A stretch of DNA of 64,000 bases. Origin: Cyrtodaria siliqua. Its lineage: Eukaryota > Mollusca > Bivalvia > Adapedonta > Hiatellidae. This document shows positions 1 through 12,300 of this stretch, one piece after another. Within the stretch, counting starts at the first letter, position 1; each line of letters starts with the position of its first letter. A program made the position numbers and the translations under genes. The notes beneath the pieces are model-generated. The model did no database searches, was not told the origin of the DNA, and saw only the letters and a program-made list of their open reading frames with translations. Where the stretch lies: assembly GCA_037043455.1 (NCBI GenBank), contig JAWPHD010006756.1:62001-126000 (forward strand), written 5' to 3'.

Positions 1-2
1 AC

Positions 3-581
3 AGAAAGAAAAAGAAAACTCTGATCATTACAGACACACCTGTACGAAGATCGATTCTGGATCAGTTAAAGCCCCAAAAACGCGCCAAGAAAAGAATTGA
101 GTGTAAAGCCAAAATTCAAAAGACAAATAAAACAAAAAGTGTAGAGAGTTCAGACAGCGAGTCCGAAACTGAGACTGGGAATGGGAACAATTTAATCGAT
201 GATGTTTTTGGGTCAGATTCGGATTTGGATGTTGATATAGATGACAATTGTGTTGATGAATGTTATATGAATATCACACCGGAAGATTTAAATGTTGGAG
301 ATTTTGTCGTTGTCAAGTACAACACAAAGAAATACACGAAATATTATGTAGGCAAATACCTCCAACTATTGAAAGACACAATGACCTATGAGATAACATT
401 TTTAAAACGCCAACTCACGGAAAAAAAAGTATCACAATTTACCTATCCCGAAAAGGAAGATGTTGATGATATAGAGTTTGAGGATATGGTAATGAAACTA
501 CCACCACCAACGTCTGTAGGTGGTACAGCACGGGCTGCAAAACAGTTAAGGTTTCACATCGACTTAACTGGTTATTTTTAG
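3..581 (+). CDS. 3' end of a transposase-derived (DDE/CENP-B-like) coding region, 5' truncated by the window
   Basis: The reading frame is open from the window edge to a TAA at 579-581, giving about 192 codons. It begins with a basic stretch rich in Lys/Arg and a TDTPVRRSIL-like segment, then an acidic Ser/Asp/Glu-rich linker. A compact C-terminal part follows, with the motifs VGDFVVVKY, YYVGKY, FTYPEKED and MKLPPPTSVGGT. This order of basic linker, acidic linker and VGD-F-V-VK/FxxPEKED/LPPP tail is, as I recall it, the tail of many invertebrate pogo/Tigger-like transposase-derived proteins. The DDE catalytic core would lie upstream and is not visible. No ATG start is in the window, so this is a partial exon or ORF. 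A polyadenylation-type AATAAA lies at 781-786. It may be a transposon copy sitting upstream of, or inside an intron of, the SLC17 gene. The family call is from resemblance only. Confidence 0.5.
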   Translation, partial: RKKKKTLIITDTPVRRSILDQLKPQKRAKKRIECKAKIQKTNKTKSVESSDSESETETGNGNNLIDDVFGSDSDLDVDIDDNCVDECYMNITPEDLNVGDFVVVKYNTKKYTKYYVGKYLQLLKDTMTYEITFLKRQLTEKKVSQFTYPEKEDVDDIEFEDMVMKLPPPTSVGGTARAAKQLRFHIDLTGYF

Positions 582-1040
582 TTGACTTAGTCAGACTTTC
601 AGAATCAGAAGTTCTATGAATGACCACAAAACTCGTGTTTGTGCGCACTGTGACTGTGTACTCAAAGTTAAAGTTATCCTGTTCTGATTTGCTTTGTTAA
701 CAAACAGTTTCACGTTGAATTAAATAGTTTGTCCTATATAGTTACCTTGTTTTGATTTGTTATTGAACGATTTCACGTCAAATAAAATAGTTTGTCCCAT
801 GGTGTCCAACTATTGTCCTATGGTACCCCACATTGGGGGTACCATGGGAAATCTACCGACCTTCTTAAGAGGCGTGTATCTTTCAAACCATTCATGGTAT
901 GGTAATACTTAATATACTAAAATGTTAAGCACATAGTATGCTATACTTAAGCTGCATTTTACTTCCGCTGTCTTCAAACAAGTGTGGTAGGAATAGCAAA
1001 ATGTGATTTTTGTCCCATGGTGGCCCGGTCTCCCCTACCT
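582..1040 (+). repeat. 3' flank of the transposase-like gene: duplicated UTR and short repeats
   Basis: A unit of about 65-70 bp, ending AAATAGTTTGTCC, occurs twice in tandem (about 671-740 and 741-800). The motif TTTGTCCCATGGTG recurs at about 789 and 1010. A near-perfect palindrome centred on CCCACATTGGG, with GGTACC on both sides, lies at about 820-850. These could mark the terminal region of the transposon. No other gene is visible. Confidence 0.45.
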
Positions 1041-2194
1041 ATGTAGAGTTTGGTCTCACAACCTTACCTGGACACTGTAGGAGACGGAATGCTGGGGTGG
1101 GGGTGGGGTTCTGGAATAATACATTCTGTGTATTATTACACTTGCAAAGTAAACCAGTTTTGTCATTGAAAATACCATAATTAGGCCTTGAGCCAGGACC
1201 CAACATTTTCGATATTGTTACCAACTCAAGGGACAAATTCTACCATCACTTTTTGAAAAGAGCAATGTATATAGATTACATTTTTCCATGATAGCAATCT
1301 GGAACAGGTAGGCCTAGCTTATATAAAAAAAATCGAACTTTAATAGGTTATCATTGTAGCGCTTTCGTATACGTTTTTGATGTTCATTTTTGAATGTCAT
1401 GCTTGTGTGAATAATTATTGATGTACTTTTTAAAGACGCACTTAAGTTTACAATTTATTGAGTTACATAAAGCGTAAATAAGCTCTTTTTTAGCACTAAA
1501 TTCAGTTTAAAATCTCTATTTTGCTTCAAATTAGAAGTCAATTTACCACACCCACTATTGACACATTTTTATACATTTAGTTTAGTTAATATTTTTTACA
1601 ATATATGTGTAAACTTGTAAGAATCAGTAATTTACAACCTTTCTACATGATTTAAATAATATTATAATATGAATAAGGGATTGTTATGAAATATTGATGA
1701 AATTAAGTACTAAGCAATGTTCATTGGCATTGCACATATGTGTTCAGTAAGCCTGATAAGTTGGGACACATGCCAAACTGGAAGTATAAGCCTTCCTCAA
1801 AGTAACTGCAACATAAATGGTATTAACATGTTCTGATATATACATCTATTGCACAGACGACACATAGTCCAAAGGATTCTAGATAAAGGAAATGTGCGGT
1901 TTAACTTTTTTTTTTTAACAAAAGTCTTTTTTAGGTGTAAGCGTCATGGCAATACTTATTAATACACATAAATACATGAGTTAAACATTGCATATTGCAA
2001 CGCAAAATCTTAAAAGTTGTATATTTTAATACTTTTTAATTACAATTTATGCATATTTTAAGGATTCTTACACCTGAATTACCCCACCCATATACAACAC
2101 AATGAAGAATTCTGCATATGAAATGTAAAACTAGGAGTATATGCATTTGCACGAACCATTTTTGTGTCACTGAAAAAATAATCGACGAAGATGA
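1041..2194. other. AT-rich non-coding stretch
   Basis: Only short spurious frames are present. I see no splice-bounded exon with recognisable protein similarity and no clear repeat boundary. Confidence 0.5.
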
Positions 2195-2480
2195 ATTGAT
2201 TTCAATTGGGGTTTTACGGCGCACCAACACACATGTTATATGGCGCCAACAGGAATGAACATTCGACCCGGCTCACTGTTCATTAACAACTAGATAACAA
2301 TTTGCAGAATGTGCCTAGAACCTTCTTACCTGCAGAACTGCAGTGTTGCTGCAAATTCTGTAGTAAACACTCCATTTTCGCTGGAGCCACGATCACTGCC
2401 ACCATTGAAGTAGCACCTGAAACAATACAGGTTTCATGATGAAAATAATGAACAAAAATGACAAAATTAACATGACTTCG
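2195..2480 (+). mobile_element. Dispersed non-autonomous element, GGCGCC family (copy 1)
   Basis: It starts with AATTGGGGTTTTACGGCGC, followed by a short hairpin with TATATGGCGCC. The body (GCCTAGAACCTTCTTACC..., ACTCCATTT..., TTTCATGATGA) recurs at 48576-48790 and, inverted, at 40136-40425. Only the end of the element is kept at 36095-36135 and 56790-56860. No coding capacity. Confidence 0.6.
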
Positions 2481-2804
2481 GGGAAATTTTACCCCTATGC
2501 CTGGATATGCAGTGGTCATATTCTTGCCCGGGAACCACACGGCGTCGACGAAGAAATATCTTTAGGGTGATACCCAGATCACTGTACTAACTACTTACCA
2601 TGGCAACTATTTGTTAGTATTGGTGAAGTGGTTACAATATTACCTGCTTAGGATATGTATCTAAACATAGGTTGTGATGTTCTCCGTACTTGATTTAGAG
2701 TATGGAATTAACCTAGGATAGTAAGCATCAACCCTACCTACTTTTGCGCATGCAAGTGCAAGTGGAATGATTATTACCTAACAATGAAGAGAGAGGGAGT
2801 GTGT

Positions 2805-2844
2805 GTGGGTGGGGGGCGGGGGGGGGGGAGGGGGGTTGGGTTGG
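2805..2844 (+). repeat. G-rich low-complexity tract with quadruplex potential
   Basis: A GAGAG/GTGTG stretch runs into a nearly uninterrupted run of G with only a few non-G bases. It contains at least four G-runs of three or more within about 40 bases, so the + strand could form a G-quadruplex. Confidence 0.6.
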
Positions 2845-2911
2845 ATATATAGGCATTTAGGAACCTGCCCTACTGACGAATAGACACCTATGTTTCTTTA
2901 ACATGATGGGA

Positions 2912-3085
2912 GAAAAAAAAATCAAGCGATACACGGGATCGCCTGGTTTACGTCCCCATCCGACGGATGAGGGTAAAACTGTCTTGCCAAGAACACACCG
3001 ACAAAATTCACTAGCTCCGGTGAGGCTTGAACCAGGGTCCTCTGAATTTAAAGTCCCCCGTGCTATCCACTGCATCAACAGGCTG
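2912..3085 (-). mobile_element. tRNA-derived SINE, minus strand
   Basis: Read on the minus strand, it has a tRNA-like head (GTGGATAGCACGGGGGAC, box-B-like GGTTCAAGCC). The body follows: GTCGGTGTGTTCTTGGCAAG, ACCCTCATCCGTCGGATGGG and GGACGTAAACCAGGCGATCC. The same body is found in the four SINE fragments inside the 63-bp minisatellite, so this copy shows the intact head they lack. Confidence 0.7.
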
Positions 3086-3810
3086 TATGCGCTCAAGCAG
3101 GATGACTGCATTAAATACATACAACCAAAATGTTAATCCGTCATAAAGGTTATATCCAAGAAGCTGGGTTCACAACGGTCTCTCTTATCTTCAAGTTCAT
3201 GTATGTCGAGTTGCAATTTGCCTACAAGCCTTAGATATATGCCCAGCTCATTGCTGTTTTGATAAACTTGGCAATTAATGCCTTGGGATAAAACAGGACA
3301 ATTAAGAATACTCAGTACAAATTATCTGATTTAAATAACGTAACTTAATGTGACAATATAACATACATATAAGATATAAAAAAAGATTTAAACGCTTCCA
3401 GATAAGAATCGGTACCCAGTGCATCGAGATAGATTATATTTAGTGATCACGGTTAGTGTACTGATGTTTACTCTTGAAGCTATATCCGACATACAGGTGC
3501 TACTGCAGTTAAAGTAGCTATCCCGCCAACAACAGCCACATTTTACAACATATGTACATCGTTTCTAAACCTACTGACCACGAGGTATATACATAACTTA
3601 CATCGTTTGAGAATCTCTATAGATACAATATAAAAAGCTTGTAGCATGGTCGGTGACATTTCCTTTGATGAATGCAGAGCATTAAATCGTTTAATTTAGG
3701 GTAACTAAAGGGGCGTGGCTATACCGTACTACAACTACCGGATTTTGGAATTTAGAGTACGGTCACTATGACGTCACAGTGTTACTAAGTACACCATGCT
3801 ACAAATAAAG

Positions 3811-3907
3811 ATAGAGTCCGTCTCAGCTCGTCGGTTATTTAAACACCTCGATGGGCTACGCGCATCTCTGGGTTTAAATAAGCCAACTCGCTGAGACCAG
3901 ACTCTAT
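3811..3907. repeat. Long imperfect hairpin
   Basis: The left arm begins TAGAGTCCGTCTCAGC and ends TTATTTAAAC. The right arm is its imperfect reverse complement, ending GCTGAGACCAGACTCTA. The stem is about 34 bp with a handful of mismatches and the loop about 24 bases. It could be the relic of an inverted-repeat element or a hairpin RNA precursor; nothing in the sequence decides. Confidence 0.55.
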
Positions 3908-4429
3908 CTATTACTTTAACCAGCCAGACAAAAAAAAAATGGATAATTCATTTTACACTTATTCAATAACGGATATTACAAAACCCCATGAATAAACATA
4001 TACTTTTAAGCGACACATATGCATTATTATATGAGATGAACACCTGGATAGAGTTTTGATAAACTGTTTTTGTAGTGTAATTGTGTCGTAATTTGGCGGG
4101 TTATTTTAAAATTTGTACAACAAAAACCTAAAAATCAACAGTTAAACCGTAAAATGCAGTGGTCTTTTTCTTTCTGTTTTTTTGCAATTAGTCGAAAATG
4201 CAGTGGTCTACTTTGTGATTTTACTTCGTGGATTTATTCAATATGCGATTTATAAACATGGTAAAGTCTTCATAATGGAATACCTTATCAAAAGTCACAT
4301 TCTCTATATATTTCAGTTCTCTTAAAACTTTTGAAGTGATTTTATGAAAAGTGTACGACTTTAAGCCATAAACAAGAGACCCACTCGCCTTGTCTCAAAG
4401 TGCTCTCATGTTTTAAGAAACAACAACAT

Positions 4430-5350
4430 TTTCTTTATATAAATCTGTAAAACTGTGACCCCCGTAGTGGCCATATTTGACCCCATTGTCGCCATTTGAA
4501 CAAACTAGGTAGAGGATCATAAGCGTATGGTACATGCGAACTATTATTTAGCCTTAAAGTTTGAAGTATCAGAGAAGCGGGACAGGGCTCAAATTTGATT
4601 CCAGGCTTGATTCAAGGGACACCATTTAAATTATTTGGTACACCTTATTACACCTCTAGCTCTTGTAGTTTCAGAGAAGATGTTTATAGACGTTCCTACA
4701 TAACTCTATGTAAATATGTGACCGCCGGGACCGGGCAAAATTTGACCATAAGATCACCATTTGAACAAAATAAATTGGTAGAGATCGATACTCTTATGCT
4801 ACATGCATCGTATTAGACCTCTAGGTCTTGTAGTATCAGAAAAAGAATATTTTTATGCCCTTTCCTATATAACTCTTTGTAAAACTTTAACCCCAGAACC
4901 GGGCCATAGTTGGACACAGAGTCACGATTTGAACAAAAGTGGTAGAGAACCATAAGCTTGTACAATATGCAAAATAGTAGATCTCTGGCTTTTGTTTTTT
5001 TAAAGAAGAGATTTTAAAGATGTTTCTATATGACTCTATGTAAATATATTACCCCTGGGGCGGAGCCAGATATGACCCCAGGGTCAATATTTTAACAAAC
5101 TTGCTAGTGGACCATAAGCTTATGCTTCATGCATAATATGGGACCTCTAGCTCTTACAGTTTTAGAGAAAATTATTTATTTTTAAAGATTTTCTATATAA
5201 CTGTATGAAAAAATGTTACCCCCGGGGCTGGGCCATATTTGACCCTGGGGTCACCATTTTATAAATACTTGGTAGAGGTCCCTAAATGTATAATACATGC
5301 AAAATATTAGACCTGTAGCTCTTCTAGTTTCAGCAAAAACGATTTTTTAA
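4430..5350 (+). repeat. Tandem repeat, unit about 165-170 bp
   Basis: About five diverged units carry the recurring phrases TTTGACCC...GGGTCACCATTTGAACAAA, TGGTAGAGGnCCATAAGC, ATGCATAATATTAGACCTCTAG and CTATATAACTCTATGTAAA. Spacing between GTCACCATTT-type sites is about 164-170 bp. The same family appears inverted at 44590-45330. Confidence 0.7.
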
Positions 5351-6255
5351 AGAAACAAGAGTTTTGCTTAAAAGGGGGAGATAACTCTAATAACAGGAAT
5401 CAGCTACCCTGTTCACACTGCTATCATGGATTTTTTGTTTCTCTACAAGGTACTCAATAACATGGTACTAGTAAGAATTTGTCCCTTGAGATGGTAACAA
5501 AAAAGTGTATGGCTCACGGTCTAAATTAAGTACCTTTCTTTTTGCTTATCTCAAAAAAAAGCTATATTTTGGCAGCGTTTAATTTGTGATTTGGGGAGGC
5601 GTTTCAGGTATTAAATTTTCTTCGTAAATGGGGTCAATTTATGATACAGTAAGTATTCAATTATATATTTTTTAAATTGTGTAGAAGAAGTAGTGTGACT
5701 GCGCACATTTTTGAGGATCTAGTTCCTATGATTACAATACTTTTCAATTTTTTATTATGATAAATATTAATACTGTACTCTATCTGTCGCTGAAAATGTG
5801 CCCTAAAACTGATATTTTGTGAACCATTCTATTTTGAATTTTCCTGCCCTGTTTTGACTTTAAAACTGCTTGCATATATTTAACTATATATTTGAGATTT
5901 CAGTTGTCTTTGTTATTCTATCAAATTTTTAAGTATAATATTGGTCCAATATAATCAATAGTTCATAATATTTAAAATAAAATGCTTTGAACTATTCTAA
6001 TAATAATAATTAATGATTGAAAATATGAAAGTTATATAGAAAAACTAATGGAACACCGTGAGTTTTAGACAAGATTGCCGTGTGTTCCTTTAAAGGCGTA
6101 ACCATGCGAAGATTTTCTATCAATGTTAGTATTTGGTTGGTTAAAATGCTGATTTTTAGTTTTATGGGGACTCAGGATGTCTTTAAATGATGGTAACTTA
6201 TTAAAAAAATAAAGACTAAATTAAAACCATCTTTTAATAAAGTCTTTCTCTACAG
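5351..6255. other. Intron or intergenic DNA upstream of the first visible SLC17 exon
   Basis: AT-rich, with no recognisable exon. A short AAGATTGCCGTGTGTTCCTTTAAA at about 6070-6097 matches the end motif of the GGGACAC..GGCAATCTT inverted-repeat family seen at 47578 and 59957. The expected N-terminal SLC17 exons were not found here. Confidence 0.45.
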
Positions 6256-6351
6256 GTGCACAAATGGGAACTGTTATTGCCATGCCAATATCTGGTATTC
6301 TGTGCGACTCAGACTTTGCTGGAGGTTGGCCGTCTGTATTCTACGTGTTTG
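6256..6351 (+). CDS. SLC17-like exon (first visible)
   Basis: Acceptor TTTCTCTACAG, donor GTATGT. It encodes [18 protein letters not shown] and then [11 protein letters not shown], matching the loop and membrane segment after the conserved WAPPxERS region of SLC17 proteins. It needs one base from the preceding, unseen exon and leaves phase 1. Confidence 0.88.
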
Positions 6352-9300
6352 GTATGTATATATTGTCAGTTTATGGCATCATGTCCGTTTTCAAGCCATT
6401 TGAATGTCAAACTTAGAGACCAAAACTCTTTTGCCCTGAATTCAGCCGTGGCTAGTGGTAAAATGTTCAACTTGCATGCGGGATGTCTGATGTTCAATCC
6501 CTGGCCAGTGCCTAAATTCATAATTTTTTTGAGCACAAGAATCAGACTCAAGCTCAAGACTCAAAATCTATTTTTTTTGCAAACCCTATCAGCACAAAAG
6601 TATGGGTAAGAATTGTGATTTTCAGACATTTTCTGTTAAATTACCTTTTAAATTACTAGTTTCTGTAAGTAAATATAGTAATTTGCTCGTAAAATTGTTT
6701 TTATTTGGAATTAAAAACACCAAAGACTTCAAGTAACTCCCTTCCTTGACGTTCTGTAACTTCAGAATATAAAGGGTAGTTCTGAGACAGGTCGGCCTGG
6801 TGTAAGTACACACTGCTGCAGGTAGACAAGTAACCTTACCCTCTTCCTGGGACGGCTCTGAATAACCTATAATGTGTTGATTTGGCATTAAACAATGCTC
6901 AGTTTTGGAAGGGTAGGGCAGCTTCCTGAATTCCTATGTATCCTTTCCCTCTCTCTGGGACGACTATGAATAACCTATAATTTGATGATGAGGCGTTGAA
7001 CAACACTCAGTTTTGGAAGGGTAGGGCAGCTTCCTGGATTCCTGTTTATCCTTTCCCTCTCTCTGGGATGGCTCTGAATAACCTATAATGTGTTGATGAG
7101 GTGTTGAACAACATTCAATTCTATTAATTTAAAAATAAATTGCCAGTTTGCAGTTTTAATAGTTAGGCTAATGTTTTTCTTTTGTTAGGCTGCCTTGCCT
7201 GCCTGTGGTTTTGTTTATGGATGTGGATGATATCCAACACCCCTGCCGACCACCCAAAGATCTCGAAAGAAGAGCAAGATTATATTGAGTCAGGTGTTGG
7301 GAAAAAGGAGGTAAGACTTCTATGCATATAAAGTACTCAGTGCGAAACTAATGTCAGGGCGTACCGCAGCCCAAAACTGAGATACTCACGGGGGTAGGTA
7401 GGTGCGGCAGGGGGCCCTCTGGTGGGGGCCTCCCCCGAGAAAAGTTTGAATAAACGACAGCGTTTTGGCACAATCTGGTACACTTTAAAACAAACGCATG
7501 TAAATTGTGAAAAACAGAGTGGGATAAACAATAAATCTAGTATCGAAACAATCGTATTTAATGCCTAAATTTGGAATACAGTTTTTCAACTTTTAAGACT
7601 TTTTAACTTTTCCATTTTCAAATTCGATGTTACTCATGTGAGTATTAAAGTATGCGGCGGTACGACGCTGAATGTATCTTATTTCTTTATTAATATATAC
7701 ATGTACTTACAATAGTTGTTCATTCACTATTAAATGCTTTTCCTGTTAAGTAGTTTATATTTTATATTATGACACATTTGCTTGGACAATTTGAATGTTT
7801 GCTAGCGGCATGCAATACAAATCTGGTTCTCAAAGATGGTCAGCATTTAATATTGATCTGATGAAAATCATTCGAAGAAGATATAATAAATTGCAAGGAG
7901 CTCTTTTTCGATCAATTTTGCAAACTCGTTTTATAAAATCAGTATCAGGGATATCAAGAGATTGTTTAAGATTATTTTATGTATGTATTACCTACGCTGC
8001 TGGCATTGGATAAACCAGGAAGGTGTACTGAATGTTTTCAAAGTAACAAAAATACTTGGTTATTTATATGAGGTATTAAAGAAACTAACCCACCAAATAA
8101 CGGAAAAACACACACACTAAAAAGCCATTTATCGAAACTCTATCCAGGCATTCAGGTCATATACTAATGTATATGTACCGATTAAATGTATAAGTTTGTT
8201 TCAATGGTTCTTAAAATACCCTTGACTGAATATGTGTGTTGGTAACTCTTAATTCGATGCTCCAGTTTTGAAGTTTAGTCTGCCTGGTAAAAGATGATTA
8301 TATTGTATCTATAGATTTTGGATTCTCAAAAATCTGTAAGTTATATATACCTCATCGTCAGTAGGTTTAGAAATGGTGTACATGTGTTGTAAACTTTGGC
8401 TGTTGTTGGTGGGATAGCTACTTTAAGATTGTATAACCATGCAGTCAGTTAAATGCTGAATATATTTCCCAAATAAAGAATAGATTTTGTTATTACTGAT
8501 GAGGTAATAAATACTGAAAAAAATCCGTAATCAGTAAGCTGCATACTGAATAATTTCAAAAATAAAGAACAGATTTTGTCATTAACGAAGTGTTGTTTTT
8601 TTAAGCATTTTATTTTAAAGACGGATGCAAAAAAAAGTCAACTACCGGTAGATTGGTTTGCTTTTTAAATTTTAATTGCATAAATTTAATATACACATTT
8701 TTTTTTATAAAACTTTTTTAGGACCTCCCAACTCCATGGGGTTCCATTTTCCGCAGCCCTGCAGTCTGGGCGATCAGTGTGGGTCACTTTTCGAACAACT
8801 GGGGCTTCTACACTTTGTTGACATCACTGCCAAACTACATGAAGAACGTACTCAAGTTTGACATAAAATCTGTAAGTAGATTAATTCAGTTAAGTTGTCG
8901 TTTAACGTCGTTTATGTAGAGCCTCCCCAGAGAGAGGGAAGGATACATTGGCATCTGGGATCCTTGCCTTACTTTTGCTATTAAACATATTTTGTTGGTT
9001 CTTTAATGTGCTGTGAGGATAGACTCACTGGACTGCCGGATGTCATCTCCATCTGACTGACAAGGCGAAGGAATATTGCCTTTCTTTACGACACACCAAG
9101 GTAATCTAGGTGCTTGTGAGGTAAATAGGTAGGTTGTTTTATCAATTCCAGAAAACAGATTTTTATTGTATTCAATAGTATGAATATTTAACCCTTAGCC
9201 CGCTATGAATATATAATGGACTGTCCTTTCTTTAAATTTAGACCATTCCATTTATGTTACATAGAGTTGTTTCATTACTCGCAGGCTGATCTGGGTTTAC

Positions 9301-12300
9301 ATTGGACGCAAAGGCTATTGTAGTTGCCCGTAGCAGGCTAAGGGTTAAGAGAAACATGGCAGAAACATGGATTTGTTTCATATTCAGAATGGTACTCGAT
9401 TAGCAATGTCATATCTCTTTTTCAAAATGGTTCTCAATCAGCAATTGCATATTTTTGTTTTAGAATGGTACTCAATCAGCAATTGCATATTTCTGTTTTA
9501 GAATGTTTCTCTTTCGGCATTGCCATATTTCAGTTTCAGAAAGGTTCTTGATCAGCAATTTCATATTTCTGTTTCAGAATGGTTTTCAATCAGCATCGCC
9601 ATATTTCTGTTTTAGAATGGTTCTTGATCAGCAGTTTCATGTTTCTGTTTCTAAATGGTTCTCAATCAGCATTGCCATATTTCTGTTTCAGAATGGTTCT
9701 CAATCAGAATTTGCATATTTCTGTTTTCAGAGTGGTTCTCAGTCTGCACATTTTTGTTTCAGAATGGTAATTAATTAGTAATTTCAAATTTTTGTTTCAG
9801 AATGGTTCTCAATCTACATCGTCATAATTCTGTTTCAGAATGGTTCTTGATAAGCAATTTCATGTTTCTGTTTCAGAATGATTCTCAACCAGCAATTGCA
9901 TATTTCTGTTTCCGTATGGTTTTTGATCAGCAATGATATATTTCAGTTTTAGAAGGATTCTCGATCAGCAATTTCATGTTTCTGTTTCAGAATGGTTCCC
10001 AATCAGCATTTGCATATTTCAGTTTTCTGAGTGGTTCTCAATCTGCATATTTTTGTTTCAGAATGGTTCTTGATCAGCAACTTCATATATTTTGCCCAGA
10101 ATAGTACTTTATCAACAATTGCAACATTTCTGTTTCAGAATGGTTTTACTATTACCAAAGCCATGTTTCTGTTTCAGAATGGTTTTCTATCAGCACTGCC
10201 ATATTTGGGATGTTGGTTTGGGCAGAACATTTCAGGGTTTACCGCCGACTATCTAAGAAGTCGTGGCATTCTCAGTACAGTCAGTACTAGACGACTGTTT
10301 ACATTTTTTGGTAAGTTATTTTATATAGGTTCGATCCCATCACAGACTTGACAAGAAACAGATAGGAAACTTCCTAGCTGAACTACATGTATTTGAAATA
10401 TCACGTGGCACCATAACTTTTTCTTCTCTTCTAACATAATTATCTCTCAAATTTTTATTGATTTTAATCATTGATTTTAATTTGATGAGAAAATATACAA
10501 AATATTTATAATGAATAACACACAGAAAATTGGGATTACCAGTAAACTAATTATACCCCTGCTCTCACAAAGTGAAGTGGGGGCTATATCACTGTCCATA
10601 ACGTCCCGCCGCGTAAAACATTTTTGTTGCTTTGGGTTGCGTCCCATCCCATTGCGTCGTGTCCCTTAACACATGTGTATTAATAGCATTTCTCAAACAG
10701 TTTTGAATGGGTTGTTCCCATACTTCATATACTCATAACAACTGATGACCTTATGTGTCCCTCTACATCATACAGGGGTTGGTGTGGGGAGGAGGGGGTG
10801 GGGTAGGGACGTATTATGTTGTAGCGTTGTCCGTCCATCTGTTTGTCCATCTGTCCGTCCGTCCGTCTGTCTGTCTGAAAAAAAGGTTTAACCTGGATCT
10901 TAACCTGGCAGTTTACAAGTGATTGTGGCTAAATACTTCCAAAATATTAGGTGTACAACAACGAAACTTTGCACACATCTTCAACATTAATTTTGCTTGA
11001 TCAGTTTTGTTTTAACTTCCACAGCCATAAGGATACATACACACATTAAGTTTCTGATCACCATTTTTCCAGTTTTAACTTCCACTGCCAGAAGGATACA
11101 TACACCCGTTAAGTTTCTGATCACCGTTTTTCCTGTTTTAAATTCCATTGCCAGAAGGATACATACACACGTTAAGTTTCTGATCACCGTTTTTCCTGTT
11201 TTAACTTCCACTGCCATAAGGATACATACACACATCACGTTTCTGATCACCGTTTTTCCTGTTTTAACTTCCACTGCCAGAAGGATACATACACACTTTA
11301 AGTTTCTGATCACCGTTTTTCCTGTTTTAACTTCCACTGCCAGAAGGATACATATACACATCACGTTTCTTATCACCGTTTTTCCTGTTTTAACTTCCAC
11401 TGCAAGAAGGATACATACACACTTCACGTTTCTGATCACCGTTTTTTCTGTTTTAACTTCCACTGCCAGAAAGATACATACACACGTTAAGTTTCTGATC
11501 ACTGTTTTTCCTGTTTTAACTTCCACTGCCAGAAGGATACACAAACACGTCAAGTTTCTGATCACCGTTTTTCCTGTTTTAACTTCCACTGCCAGAAGGA
11601 TACATACACACGTTAAGTTTCTGATCACCGTTTTTCCTGTTTTAACTTCCACTGCCAGAAGGATACATACACACATCAAGTTTCTGATCATCGTATTTCC
11701 TGTTTTAACTTCCACAGCCAGAAGGATACATACACACGTCAAGTTTCTGATCACCATTTTTCCTGTTTTAACTTCCACTGCCAGGAGGATACCTACACAC
11801 GTCACGTTTCTGATCACCGTTTTTCCTGTTTTAACTTCCACTGCCAGAAGGGTACATACACATTTCACGTTTCTGATCACCGTTTTTTCTGTTTTAACTT
11901 CCACTGCCAGAAAGATACATACACACGTTAAGTTTCTGATCACTGTTTTTCCTGTTTTAACTTCCACTGCCAGAAGGATACACAAACACGTCAAGTTTCT
12001 GATCACCGTTTTTCCTGTTTTAACTTCCACTGCCAGAAGGATACATACACACGTTAAGTTTCTGATCACCGTTTTTCCTGTTTTAACTTCCACTGCCAGA
12101 AGGATACATACACACATCAAGTTTCTGATCATCGTATTTCCTGTTTTAACTTCCACAGCCAGAAGGATACATACACACGTCAAGTTTCTGATTACCGTTT
12201 TTCCTGTTTTAACTTCCACTGCCAGGAGGATACCTACACACGTCAAGTTTCTGATCACCGTTTTTCCTGTTTTAACTTCCACTGCCAGAAGGATACATAC

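Noticed and set aside
225..581. A 118-codon gene starting at 225
   Set aside because: That start is a TTG. The frame is open to the window edge, so this is the tail of a longer coding region.
7795..8013. A 72-codon ORF in an SLC17 intron
   Set aside because: No motif and no splice-site support, and it begins at a random ATG in intronic DNA.
10031..10177. An extended 5' part of the SLC17 exon at 10178
   Set aside because: It is the open-frame run-on through the exon-edge minisatellite. The family motif places the true exon start at [10 protein letters not shown]. Kept only as a possible alternative acceptor.
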